Below are positions 8,809 to 17,063 of a DNA stretch of 64,000 bases, piece by piece. The notes below the pieces were generated by a model. That model did no database searches. It saw only the letters and a list, made by a program, of their open reading frames with translations, and was not told the origin of the DNA. Positions within the stretch are counted from its first letter, which is position 1. The number at the start of each line of letters is the position of its first letter. The translations under genes and the position numbers were made by a program. The DNA lies in NCBI RefSeq assembly GCF_000425905.1, contig NZ_AUEI01000004.1:248001-312000 (forward strand). Reading direction: 5' to 3'. Source of the DNA: Lactobacillus psittaci DSM 15354. GTDB lineage: Bacteria; Bacillota; Bacilli; Lactobacillales; Lactobacillaceae.

Positions 8809-10251
8809 TTGAAGGAATTATTTAAACGACTTTCATTAAAAGAAGATCCATCAGTATATGAAGACAAAGATTCACATTTAAAACGAACACTTGGCGTTAA
8901 AGAATTTTTAGCCTTAGGTGTTGGTACTATCGTCTCAGCTTCAATTTTTACTCTACCTGGTGTTGTAGCTGCTAAATATGCTGGGCCAGCTGTGACTATT
9001 TCATTTTTATTAGCTGCTTTAGTTGCCGGCTTAGTCGCTTTTGCCTACGCTGAAATGTCTGCAGCAATGCCTTTTGCTGGTAGTGCCTATTCTTGGATTA
9101 ATGTTATCTTTGGCGAATTTTGGGGCTGGATTGCTGGTTGGGCACTACTAGCTGAATATTTTATAGCCGTTGCCTTTGTTGCTAGTGGCTTGTCATCTAA
9201 TCTTCAAGGATTGCTTTCTCCAATGGGATTTTCTTTACCTAAGCAACTTCAAGCTGCTTTAGGAACAAATGGTGGCCTATTTGATTTCTTTGCGTGTGGG
9301 GTAATTTTACTAATTGCCATCTTACTTTCGCGAGGGGTTAAAGAAGCTGCTCGGGTTCAAAATATCTTAGTTGTATTAAAAGTATTAGCAATCCTCATCT
9401 TTATAGCCGTTGGTATTACTGCAATAAATTCCAAAAATTATACTCCATTTATTCCTGCCACCAAAATTAACAGTGATGGTACTATCTTTGGCGGTTGGAT
9501 TGGTATTTACGAAGGTGTTTCAACTATTTTCTTATCATATGTTGGATTTGATTCAATTGCAGCCAACTCTGCTGAAGCTAAAAATCCACAAAAAACAATG
9601 CCTCGCGGAATTATGGGCTCATTGTTAATTGCCGTAATTTTATTCGTCGGTGTTGGTTTAGTACTTGTCGGTATGTTTCCATATTCAGCATATGCCAATA
9701 ACGCCGAACCTGTTGGTTGGGCGTTACGCCATGCTGGTCACCCTGTTATTGCTGTAATTGTTCAATCTATTGCGGTTGTCGGTATGTTTACTGCCCTTAT
9801 TGGTATGATGCTTGCTGGATCTAGACTTGTATATTCTTTTGGTCGTGATGGTATGCTTCCAAAATGGTTAGGTCAGCTTAATAAAGATAAGCTGCCAAAT
9901 CATGCGTTAGTCTTTTTAACACTTGTATGTGTTGTTTTAGGAGCATTATTACCATTTAGTTTCCTAGCTCAAATGGTATCTGCTGGAACATTAATTGCTT
10001 TCATGTTCGTAACTTTAGGTATCTATAAGCTGCGTAAGCGTGAAGGTAAAGATATCAATGATCCTAGCTTTAAAATGCCACTTTATCCAGTATTACCAGC
10101 TTTAGCCTTTATCGCATCATTAATCGTATTTTTAGGCTTAGATACTGCAGCCAAGCTTACTGCTGGTGGATGGTTCATTTTAGCATTAATTATTTACTTT
10201 AGTTACGGTATTAGTCATTCTGCCCTTGCAAAAAGTAAAAACAATAAATAA
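8809..10251 (+). CDS. APC superfamily amino-acid permease (YfnA/CAT type)
   Basis: Imports amino acids by proton symport across the cytoplasmic membrane. It has 12 or more hydrophobic segments. The helix-1 glycine motif reads GVGTIVSASIFTLPG and helix 6 has FLSYVGFDSIAANSAEAKNP, both typical of the cationic amino-acid transporter (CAT) branch. The length of 480 residues fits. The start is TTG, placed by an AAAGGAGGAG ribosome site; no ATG is equally well placed. It has its own -35/-10 promoter and ends at a perfect palindromic terminator. The amino acid carried is not predictable. Confidence 0.9.
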   Translation: MKELFKRLSLKEDPSVYEDKDSHLKRTLGVKEFLALGVGTIVSASIFTLPGVVAAKYAGPAVTISFLLAALVAGLVAFAYAEMSAAMPFAGSAYSWINVIFGEFWGWIAGWALLAEYFIAVAFVASGLSSNLQGLLSPMGFSLPKQLQAALGTNGGLFDFFACGVILLIAILLSRGVKEAARVQNILVVLKVLAILIFIAVGITAINSKNYTPFIPATKINSDGTIFGGWIGIYEGVSTIFLSYVGFDSIAANSAEAKNPQKTMPRGIMGSLLIAVILFVGVGLVLVGMFPYSAYANNAEPVGWALRHAGHPVIAVIVQSIAVVGMFTALIGMMLAGSRLVYSFGRDGMLPKWLGQLNKDKLPNHALVFLTLVCVVLGALLPFSFLAQMVSAGTLIAFMFVTLGIYKLRKREGKDINDPSFKMPLYPVLPALAFIASLIVFLGLDTAAKLTAGGWFILALIIYFSYGISHSALAKSKNNK

Positions 10252-10262
10252 TATTAGCAAGT

Positions 10263-10298
10263 AAAAAGGCTATAGCTTCATGAAGCTATAGCCTTTTT
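10263..10298. terminator. Bidirectional terminator, perfect palindrome
   Basis: An uninterrupted 18-bp inverted repeat with GGCTATAGCTTCA at its core and A/T runs on both ends. It separates the convergent APC permease and YjeM-type genes and should stop transcription from either side. Confidence 0.9.
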
Positions 10299-10316
10299 AC
10301 TTAGATTAAATCAATT

Positions 10317-11795
10317 TTATTTTTGCTTTTTCTCAGCTCTAGCATAGATTGCATAAGCTAAACTACCAAAGAAAATTGGGCCAATAATAGTCCAAAAGCC
10401 TGTTACAAAATCACCTTGCAAGAATGGTTGTACACAAGTAAAGATAATTCCGAATAAGACTACTAAGAAACTAATTATAACAACAAGATTGGTAAACTTA
10501 GGATTCTTGAAAACTTCAAATGGTAAGTTTTGATGCTTTTTCTTGAATACTGGAAAAGCAGCTATCAAGAAAAGATATGGAAAGCTAGTTGCAACGTTAG
10601 ACATATCAGTCAAGATTGTGTAAAAGGTCTTCGCTTCACCTCCACCAAAGGCAATCAAAAACAATAAAACACAAACCAACGCAGCTTGCATCCACATAGC
10701 ATGAGCTGGAACACCAACTTTGTTTAATCTAGTCATCTTTTCTGACCACAAGTGCTTTGAACCTAAAATAAATGACTTGATTGGTGAATAAATCAAAATA
10801 AAGAATGAACCTACATAAGCCAAGAACATCCCTAAACCTACAAACCTAATAAAAATACTTTGAAGTAATAAACTTGTAGCTGTTCCTAAACCTAACGTTT
10901 GTCCTAAATAGTATCCAAGATGTCCCATCATGACATAAGTAATATTTCCAAGATTAACACTATTAGAGTTTAATACTTTATTCCAATTAACACTAATTCC
11001 CCAAAGTAAAATCATGATAGAATAGCCAGCTGCAATAAGTAATGAAGAAATTAACATTCCCTTTGGAAAGGTTTTTTCAGGCTCTTTTACTGATTCAATA
11101 ATTCCGCCTAATGCTTCCATTCCCGCATATGCAAAAACTGCATATACGACAAATGAAATGGTGGCAACCGGTGTTTGAAATTCTGGATTTGGTGATACTA
11201 GTAAAGACTTAGCAGTTAATGCTTGAGAAATATGACCATGTCCGGCAATCAATGTAATAATACTGCCAATAATAAAGACAAAAATCATACTTGTAACAAA
11301 ATATCCACCAATTGATGATACCTTAGAAATAACTTCAGCACCGTGACTTGCTGCAAAAGTCACAAAAATCATCCACAAAATTGCCAAAATTCCGATTACT
11401 TGAGTAGCATTAAACGGGCCAAATGCCCAAGTCTGGGTCATGTCTTTTCCAAAAATCAAAGCAGAAAATGGAATGAACACTTTAGATGAAATGGTTAAAA
11501 GCCAGATAATCCAGCTTGATAACCAAATAAAAGTGCCAATAAAAGCCCATTTTTCACCAATAGCATCTTTTAACCAAGCATACATTCCTCCACGATCATC
11601 TTTAAACGCAGCACCATATTCTGCAATCATCATTGCAACTGGCAAGAAAAAGAGAATTGCGGCTAAAATAAACCATGGAATACTTGCATATCCCATTTGT
11701 AAAAACGCTACCGGCATATTGGCAAAACCAAAAATACTTGAAAATATCATCATAATTAGACTAAATAGCCCAATTTTTTTCTGTTTATCATTCAT
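10317..11795 (-). CDS. YjeM-type APC transporter (glutamate:GABA antiporter family)
   Basis: A 12-segment amino-acid antiporter of the glutamate:GABA antiporter branch, closest in appearance to YjeM. The start reads GLFSLIMMIFSSIFGFANMP, and helix 6 has YAVFAYAGMEALGG followed by VKEPEKTFPKG. The length of 492 residues matches. It is monocistronic, between two terminators. A close paralog lies at 21746-23239 with the same architecture (GGIFSW/GGMYAW, PEKTFPRG). Substrate is uncertain; glutamate-linked acid resistance is only one option. Confidence 0.86.
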   Translation of the reverse strand: MNDKQKKIGLFSLIMMIFSSIFGFANMPVAFLQMGYASIPWFILAAILFFLPVAMMIAEYGAAFKDDRGGMYAWLKDAIGEKWAFIGTFIWLSSWIIWLLTISSKVFIPFSALIFGKDMTQTWAFGPFNATQVIGILAILWMIFVTFAASHGAEVISKVSSIGGYFVTSMIFVFIIGSIITLIAGHGHISQALTAKSLLVSPNPEFQTPVATISFVVYAVFAYAGMEALGGIIESVKEPEKTFPKGMLISSLLIAAGYSIMILLWGISVNWNKVLNSNSVNLGNITYVMMGHLGYYLGQTLGLGTATSLLLQSIFIRFVGLGMFLAYVGSFFILIYSPIKSFILGSKHLWSEKMTRLNKVGVPAHAMWMQAALVCVLLFLIAFGGGEAKTFYTILTDMSNVATSFPYLFLIAAFPVFKKKHQNLPFEVFKNPKFTNLVVIISFLVVLFGIIFTCVQPFLQGDFVTGFWTIIGPIFFGSLAYAIYARAEKKQK

Positions 11796-11875
11796 AAAAT
11801 AACAAATTTCCTTCTACATTTTTTACTTAAAGTATCTTTTTTATTTTATCACGTTGCTGATTACTCGTATATATG

Positions 11876-11903
11876 AAAAAAGAGAATGAAAATTCATTCT
11901 CCT
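11876..11903 (-). terminator. Terminator of the pst-phoU operon
   Basis: The arms GAGAATGAA and TTCATTCTC with a 2-base loop are followed on the minus strand by TTTTTT, directly after the phoU stop. Confidence 0.85.
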
Positions 11904-11907
11904 TTAC

Positions 11908-12615
11908 TTAGTCATTTTCTTCTTTTAATCCTTTTTCAACTAATTCTGGATCAGTCTTACCAGGATTTAACTCAACTAGCTTACCACTTGCAATGTAAAT
12001 TACCCATTCTGCCAAATTTACAATATGATCTCCTGCTCTCTCAAGTGTTCTAATTACACTGACATATTGTTCATATGATGGGATTGATTCACCATTAGCC
12101 ATCATTTTTTCTAAAAGACGTTTTTGTTCTCTGACATAAATAATATCGACTTTCAAATCTTGGTTAGCTACTTCATAGGCTGCTTTTTCATCAGTGTAAA
12201 CATATGCATCTAGAACTTTTTCTAGCATTTCGCGGACAATTGCACTCATTTCTTCAATTGCCTGTTCAATTTCAGGAGAGTGGTGATTTCCCTTTAATTG
12301 AACTGTAGCACGACCAATATGAACCGCATAATCGCCTAAACGTTCAACATCATTACTTGCTTTTAAAATAGAAATAATGGTTCTAAAGTCATTAGCCAAA
12401 GGCTGTTGCAATGCAATTAACTTAAGAGCTCGTTTTTCTAAGCTAATTTCTTCATCATTGATTGCTAAGTCACCATTGATTACTTTATTAGCCAAAACTG
12501 AATCATGTTCTAAAAAAGCCTTAGTAGCTTGATAAAGCTGTTCATTAGTATCTAATCCCATTTCAACGAAGCGACTCTTTAACTTTTTTAATTCTGAATC
12601 AAACATTACACCCAT
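11908..12615 (-). CDS. phoU: Phosphate transport system regulator PhoU
   Basis: A cytosolic helical protein that links Pst transporter state to phosphate signalling. Two PhoU repeats are visible, each with the acid-rich metal-binding pattern: ASNDVERLGDYAVHIG in the first and RTLERAGDHIVNLAEW in the second. The length of 235 residues is normal. It is last in the pstSCAB-phoU operon, 17 bp after pstB. The ATG at 12615 is preceded by AAAGGAGG at 11 bases. No histidine kinase gene is nearby, so the usual PhoU-PhoR partner, if any, lies elsewhere. Confidence 0.95.
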   Translation of the reverse strand: MGVMFDSELKKLKSRFVEMGLDTNEQLYQATKAFLEHDSVLANKVINGDLAINDEEISLEKRALKLIALQQPLANDFRTIISILKASNDVERLGDYAVHIGRATVQLKGNHHSPEIEQAIEEMSAIVREMLEKVLDAYVYTDEKAAYEVANQDLKVDIIYVREQKRLLEKMMANGESIPSYEQYVSVIRTLERAGDHIVNLAEWVIYIASGKLVELNPGKTDPELVEKGLKEEND

Positions 12616-12632
12616 TGTTCAAATATCCTCCT

Positions 12633-13385
12633 TTAACCAAACTTACCGCTCAAGTAATCACTTGTTTGCTGCTTTTGTGGATTAATAAAGATTTCACTTG
12701 TTTTATTAAATTCCACCAATTTTCCTTGGTGCATAAATGCTGTCCAGTCAGATGAACGACTAGCTTGTTGCATGTTATGAGTAACAATAATAATTGTATA
12801 GTCCTTTCTTAATTCAAGCATTGTTTGCTCAATTTGACTAGTAGAAATTGGATCTAATGCACTAGTAGGTTCATCCATCAAAATAATTTCAGGCTTGGTT
12901 GCTAAAGTTCTAGCAATACATAATCTTTGTTGTTGTCCTCCAGATAAAGAATTTCCATTGCTATGCAAAGAATCCTTTACTTCATCCCATAAGGCGGCTT
13001 GCTTTAAACTTTCTTCAACTCTTTGATCTAAAACCTCTTTTCGCTTTTCTCCTGCAAGACGCAAACCATAAACTACATTATCATAAATTGACATTGGAAA
13101 AGGAGTCGGCTGCTGAAAGACCATTCCAATTTGCCGGCGAAGACGATAAACATTGATTTGGGGATCGTTAATATTAATATCTTCAAATATAATTTCACCA
13201 GTTACGGTAGCTAAATCGTCATTCATTCGGTTAATTGAACGCAATAAAGTTGATTTACCAGAACCACTTGCCCCAATTAAAGCAGAAATTTGATTTTTGG
13301 GGAATTTCATAAAAACATTTTTTACAACTTGTTTGTCACCATATGCAACGCCTACATTTTTCAATTCTAAAGCAATCTTTTCCAT
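12633..13385 (-). CDS. pstB: Phosphate ABC transporter ATP-binding protein
   Basis: ATPase of the high-affinity phosphate importer. Walker A is GASGSGKST, the signature LSGGQQQRL and Walker [13 protein letters not shown]. The PstB-specific segment [17 protein letters not shown] is present. The length is 250 residues. It lies 14 bp after pstA and 17 bp before phoU. Only one pstB copy is seen here. Confidence 0.97.
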   Translation of the reverse strand: MEKIALELKNVGVAYGDKQVVKNVFMKFPKNQISALIGASGSGKSTLLRSINRMNDDLATVTGEIIFEDININDPQINVYRLRRQIGMVFQQPTPFPMSIYDNVVYGLRLAGEKRKEVLDQRVEESLKQAALWDEVKDSLHSNGNSLSGGQQQRLCIARTLATKPEIILMDEPTSALDPISTSQIEQTMLELRKDYTIIIVTHNMQQASRSSDWTAFMHQGKLVEFNKTSEIFINPQKQQTSDYLSGKFG

Positions 13386-13399
13386 TGATTTTTCCTTTA

Positions 13400-14281
13400 C
13401 TACTTACCTAACTTTTTACTAATGTATGCACTAAACAATCTTGCGCAAATATTAAAAACCAAAATAGTTAAAATTAGAACTGCTACTGCCCCACTACTAA
13501 TCGCTTGTGCATTTGGAACTAATCCTTCTGTATTTAATTTCCAGATATTTACAGCCAAAGTTTCTGCTGGTCGCATTAAATTTAAGAAACTTGTTGGGTC
13601 AAACGGATTCCAATTACTATAACTAACTGCAATTGAACTCTGTCCGGAAGTAAAAATTAATGCTGCTGCCTCACCAAAAATTCTCCCTGAAGCTAAAATT
13701 ACTCCTGTTAAAATACTTGGAAAAGCAGCTGGAATCACAATATCTTTAGTGACTCTCCATTTAGTCATCCCTAATCCTAAACCTGCTTGTCTTTGTAAGT
13801 AGGGAATTTGTCTTAAAGCTTGTTCTGCATTTGTAGTCAAAAGTGGAATATTCAATATTGTTAGTGCTAAAGCACCAGCTAAAATTGAAAAGCCCATTTT
13901 AAAATTAACTACAAAAATCAAATATCCAAAAAGTCCAATTACCACACTTGGCAAGGATGATAAAACTTCAATAGCTAACCGCAATGCTCTTGTAAAAACA
14001 TTATCTTTAGCATATTCACTTAAATAAATAGCAGCCCCAAGTGAAAGAGGGATTGAAATAATTAAAGTAATAACTACTAAATAAAATGAATTAAATAATT
14101 GATCTCTAATTCCGCCATTGGTACTAAAAGAATCACTTGCACTTGTTAAAAAATGCCAAGATAGTTGAGGTAATCCTTCTACTATCAAATAAAGCAAGAA
14201 TAAGATAACAAGTATTCCCGCAAAAATTGCACCACTACTAATTAAAATAGTGGCTAAACGGTCGCGTTTTTCTGCATTCAT
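13400..14281 (-). CDS. pstA: Phosphate ABC transporter permease PstA
   Basis: One of two membrane subunits of the phosphate importer. It has six hydrophobic segments. The EAA loop ([27 protein letters not shown] region) and the [13 protein letters not shown] region are typical of PstA. It starts 3 bp after the pstC stop and leads into pstB. The length of 293 residues fits the family. Confidence 0.95.
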   Translation of the reverse strand: MNAEKRDRLATILISSGAIFAGILVILFLLYLIVEGLPQLSWHFLTSASDSFSTNGGIRDQLFNSFYLVVITLIISIPLSLGAAIYLSEYAKDNVFTRALRLAIEVLSSLPSVVIGLFGYLIFVVNFKMGFSILAGALALTILNIPLLTTNAEQALRQIPYLQRQAGLGLGMTKWRVTKDIVIPAAFPSILTGVILASGRIFGEAAALIFTSGQSSIAVSYSNWNPFDPTSFLNLMRPAETLAVNIWKLNTEGLVPNAQAISSGAVAVLILTILVFNICARLFSAYISKKLGK

Positions 14282-14284
14282 TGC

Positions 14285-15187
14285 TTATCCTCTCTTTTTA
14301 TTAATCAATTTAATTAAAATATTGAATACTAATGACATAACTAATAAAACGAATGCCAAACTCCATAAAGCATCATTAGCACTTGTTCCCATAATCGTAT
14401 TACCCATTCCAGTTGTTAAAACACTAGTTAAAGTAGCTGCTGGACTCATTAAGTTTTGTGGCATTAAAGCAGCGTTACCAATTACCATTTGAACAGCTAA
14501 TGCTTCTCCAAAAGCTCTAGTCATTCCGAAAACTATTGCTGTTAAAAGACCACCTTTTGCTGATGGGATTACAACCATATGTAATGTTTGCCATCTAGTT
14601 GCCCCTAAACCATAACTTGCAGTTCGGAAAGTTTTAGGAGTAGCACGTAAACTGTCAACCATCATTGAAACCATCGTTGGTAAAATCATCATAAACAAAA
14701 CTACTACGGCAGCTAAAATTCCAAATCCTGATCCACCAAAAAGACTTCTTAAAACAGGAGTAACTAAAATTAATCCAGCAAAACCATAGACAACTGATGG
14801 TACTCCAACTAGTAATTCAATTATTGGTTGTAAAATTTTACCAAACCATTTTGGAAAAATTTCATTAATTGCTAAAGCGATAATTAAAGCAAAAGGAGCT
14901 GCAATTAAACCAGCAAGTAATGTTACTACAAACGAAGTTACAATCATTGGTAAAGCACCAAAACTATTGTGACTGGGTTCCCAATTACTACTTGTTAAAA
15001 ATTGCCAAACATTAGCATGATCTTTAAAAAATAAAGCTAATCCCTTTCCAGTTAAGAAAAAGATAATACTAATAACTACTAGCCCAATTAAGGCAATAGA
15101 ACCATATGATATTGTCTTTCCCCATTTTTCTTCATAACTTTCTTTTGATGGAGATAATAAAAGATGCTTTTTATTTTGCTTCATCAC
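14285..15187 (-). CDS. pstC: Phosphate ABC transporter permease PstC
   Basis: Second membrane subunit of the phosphate importer. It has a long cytoplasmic N-terminus, then six hydrophobic segments with GVPSVVYGFAGL and the EAA loop SYGLGATRWQTLHMVVIPSA. The ATG follows the pstS stop by a single base, so translation is probably coupled. The length is 300 residues, as usual. Confidence 0.95.
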   Translation of the reverse strand: MMKQNKKHLLLSPSKESYEEKWGKTISYGSIALIGLVVISIIFFLTGKGLALFFKDHANVWQFLTSSNWEPSHNSFGALPMIVTSFVVTLLAGLIAAPFALIIALAINEIFPKWFGKILQPIIELLVGVPSVVYGFAGLILVTPVLRSLFGGSGFGILAAVVVLFMMILPTMVSMMVDSLRATPKTFRTASYGLGATRWQTLHMVVIPSAKGGLLTAIVFGMTRAFGEALAVQMVIGNAALMPQNLMSPAATLTSVLTTGMGNTIMGTSANDALWSLAFVLLVMSLVFNILIKLINKKRG

Positions 15188-15188
15188 G

Positions 15189-16055
15189 TTACTTCTTTCT
15201 AACTACGCCATTAATATCGCGAACTACTTTCATATCATAAATACTTATGTAATGTGCTCGCTTAACCAACGTATTTTGCACTTCTTTTGACTGAATATAT
15301 TCAATAAATTTAACTGCTGCTGCACTTGCATTCTTTTGTGTATACATATGCTCATAAGACCATAATTTATATTTATTAGTTTCAACATTTTTACTACTTG
15401 CATCAATGCCATCAATAGTTAAGGTCTTTATAGAATTATCAATATATGAAGTTGCGACATACGAAATTGCACCAGGAGTTGCTTTAACAATCTGCTTAAC
15501 TGATCCATTTGAGTCTTGCTCTTGAGCCTTTAAAGGTTCTTTACCTTTTAAAATCAATTCTTGAAATGCTGCTCTAGTACCTGAACCACTTGCTCGATTA
15601 ATAATCGTAATTTCTAAATTAGGTCCACCTACTTGCTTCCAGTTAGTAATTTTCCCTAGAAAAATATCACGTAATTGATTAGTGGTTAAGTTCTTAATAT
15701 TCAATTTCTTGTTTACAATTGGAACTATGGCAGAAATAGCTACAATGTGGTCTGTTAATTTCTTAGCATTAATACCTTTTTTACTTTCAGCATATACATC
15801 AGAAGATCCGATTTCGACAGTTCCGTTTTGAACTTGCGATAAGCCCGTACCTGAACCGCCACCTTGAACAATTAAATTAATTACAGGATTCTTTTTCAAA
15901 AAGCCTGCCGCAGCACTTTCACTAAGTGGCTGCAAAGCAGTAGAGCCTACATTGGTTACTTTACTCGTTTGTTTAACTCCATGTGATTCATAATCCCACC
16001 AGCAAAAGGCTATTAGGGCAATGAACACGAGGCCAAAGATTGATTTTTTATTCAT
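15189..16055 (-). CDS. pstS: Phosphate-binding protein PstS (no canonical lipobox)
   Basis: Extracellular phosphate receptor of the Pst importer. It carries the PstS landmarks VGSTALQPL, GGGSGTG, GSSDVYAE, ITNWKQVGG and RASGSGTRAAF, which form the phosphate pocket. The frame opens at GTG 16064, but that codon lies inside the AGGTGGAG ribosome site. The ATG at 16055 is the better start (288 residues). The N-terminus has a hydrophobic core with a cysteine at residue 18, but the preceding IAF does not meet the lipobox rule (small residue at -1). The protein may be held by an uncleaved helix. First gene of the pst operon, behind Pho-box-like repeats. Confidence 0.93.
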   Translation of the reverse strand: MNKKSIFGLVFIALIAFCWWDYESHGVKQTSKVTNVGSTALQPLSESAAAGFLKKNPVINLIVQGGGSGTGLSQVQNGTVEIGSSDVYAESKKGINAKKLTDHIVAISAIVPIVNKKLNIKNLTTNQLRDIFLGKITNWKQVGGPNLEITIINRASGSGTRAAFQELILKGKEPLKAQEQDSNGSVKQIVKATPGAISYVATSYIDNSIKTLTIDGIDASSKNVETNKYKLWSYEHMYTQKNASAAAVKFIEYIQSKEVQNTLVKRAHYISIYDMKVVRDINGVVRKK

Positions 16056-16116
16056 CTTCTCCACCTGTTTTCTTGTTATTTTTCTAACTCTTGTGGTACA
16101 AATAATAACAAAGGAA

Positions 16117-16155
16117 TGTAAATGTAAAGTTTTTCTTATGTAAAGGCTTTGTAAA
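16117..16155 (-). promoter_or_regulatory. Pho-box-like TTTACA repeats upstream of pstS
   Basis: Read toward pstS, the hexamer TTTACA occurs four times, at 16155-16150, 16144-16139, 16128-16123 and 16122-16117. Three copies lie on an 11-bp grid (intervals 11 and 22). In Gram-positive Pho regulons, PhoP binds direct TT(A/C/T)ACA repeats with 11-bp period. The divergent response regulator gene starts 15 bases beyond the site, so that protein is an obvious candidate to bind it. Binding is inferred. Confidence 0.65.
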
Positions 16156-16169
16156 TTTTTGAGGGAAAA

Positions 16170-16880
16170 ATGACAAATAGATTCTTAATTTTATCTCAAA
16201 ACCCGGATTTAACTACTAAAATAGAACAACTAATAAAAAAGAAAAGAGAGAATTATCGACACTTAACTACACCGACATCATTAGTTGTTGCATTAAATGA
16301 CGAAAACTATTCTGGAATCTTTTGGGATATTACCAAATCCAACTTAGACACAACACTTGCAACATTATTATTAATTCGTAATCAGGTCGCTGGCCCCATT
16401 ATTATTTTTACAAATAGCCATTCTGATCGAACGCTAGATAAGCTTTATAAGGCAAAAGTCGACTTTGTAGCCGGTTTAGAAATTAACGAGAAATTGTTAT
16501 TAAGAATTTTTGAGCAGCGATTATGGAGCTATTCTTACAAAATTCACACTCAAGAAAAGAAATTAACTAATAGAGCAGATGAAGAAATAATTGAAACTGG
16601 AAGCATAAAAATTAATATTGGAAAATATTCGGTTTTTAAAGATAACGAACCTGTTGTATTAACCCCAAAAGAATTTCAATTACTTGCTTATTTAGCCCAA
16701 AATAAAGGTAATGTTATCAGCCGTGAACAATTACTGCAGAAGATTTGGGGCTATGATTTACTAGGTTCTTCAAGAATTGTAGATATTCATATATCTCATT
16801 TACGAGATAAATTAGAAAACGATTCAACTCATCCAGAGCATATTTTAACCAAAAGAGGTTTTGGATATTGTTTTATATAA
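16170..16880 (+). CDS. OmpR/PhoB-type response regulator with degenerate receiver, PhoP-like
   Basis: A DNA-binding regulator, divergent from the pst operon. The C-terminal winged helix (about 140-236) is well kept: LTPKEFQLLAYLAQNKGNVISREQLL, then RIVDIHISHLRDKLE and TKRGFGYCF. The N-terminal receiver is poor. The first strand reads LILSQNPD instead of the acidic pair. D53 in IFWDIT may stand at the phospho-site. The lysine expected after strand 5 is not found (DFVAGLEINEK). It may work without classical phosphorylation. No sensor kinase gene is adjacent. The GAGGG ribosome site fits the ATG. Position and Pho-like repeats suggest control of phosphate uptake. Confidence 0.8.
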   Translation: MTNRFLILSQNPDLTTKIEQLIKKKRENYRHLTTPTSLVVALNDENYSGIFWDITKSNLDTTLATLLLIRNQVAGPIIIFTNSHSDRTLDKLYKAKVDFVAGLEINEKLLLRIFEQRLWSYSYKIHTQEKKLTNRADEEIIETGSIKINIGKYSVFKDNEPVVLTPKEFQLLAYLAQNKGNVISREQLLQKIWGYDLLGSSRIVDIHISHLRDKLENDSTHPEHILTKRGFGYCFI

Positions 16881-16925
16881 GTCGAACTTTTTAATAGCTT
16901 GTTTTTAATTTTGTAAGTCTTTAAG

Positions 16926-16954
16926 TTGACAAAAAGCTTTTTTCTTTGTATCCT
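16926..16954 (+). promoter_or_regulatory. Promoter of the uracil permease gene
   Basis: TTGACA and TATCCT are spaced by 17 bases. The predicted start of transcription near 16961 leaves a leader of about 100 bases before the ATG. Confidence 0.75.
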
Positions 16955-16972
16955 AGTCAAGATGAATTTTTA

Positions 16973-17040
16973 CATCCAGGCCACTCGGGCCTGCAGGTGC
17001 TATTTTTAGTCCTTGGGCCCAGGCCTTAGGACTTTTATTT
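16973..17040 (+). promoter_or_regulatory. Transcription attenuator leader of uracil permease
   Basis: Hairpin 1 pairs CAGGCC (16977-16982) with GGCCTG (16988-16993). A second hairpin built on AGTCCT (17008-17013) and AGGACT (17028-17033) is followed by TTTTATTTT and looks like a terminator. The right arm of hairpin 1 (GGCCTG) can also pair with CAGGCC at 17020-17025 inside the terminator, so the structures exclude each other. This is the layout of PyrR-type pyrimidine attenuators. The classical PyrR loop UCCAGAGAGGCU is not matched exactly, so the trans-factor is inferred. Confidence 0.6.
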
Positions 17041-17063
17041 TCTAAAATAGAAAGGTTTGCAAA

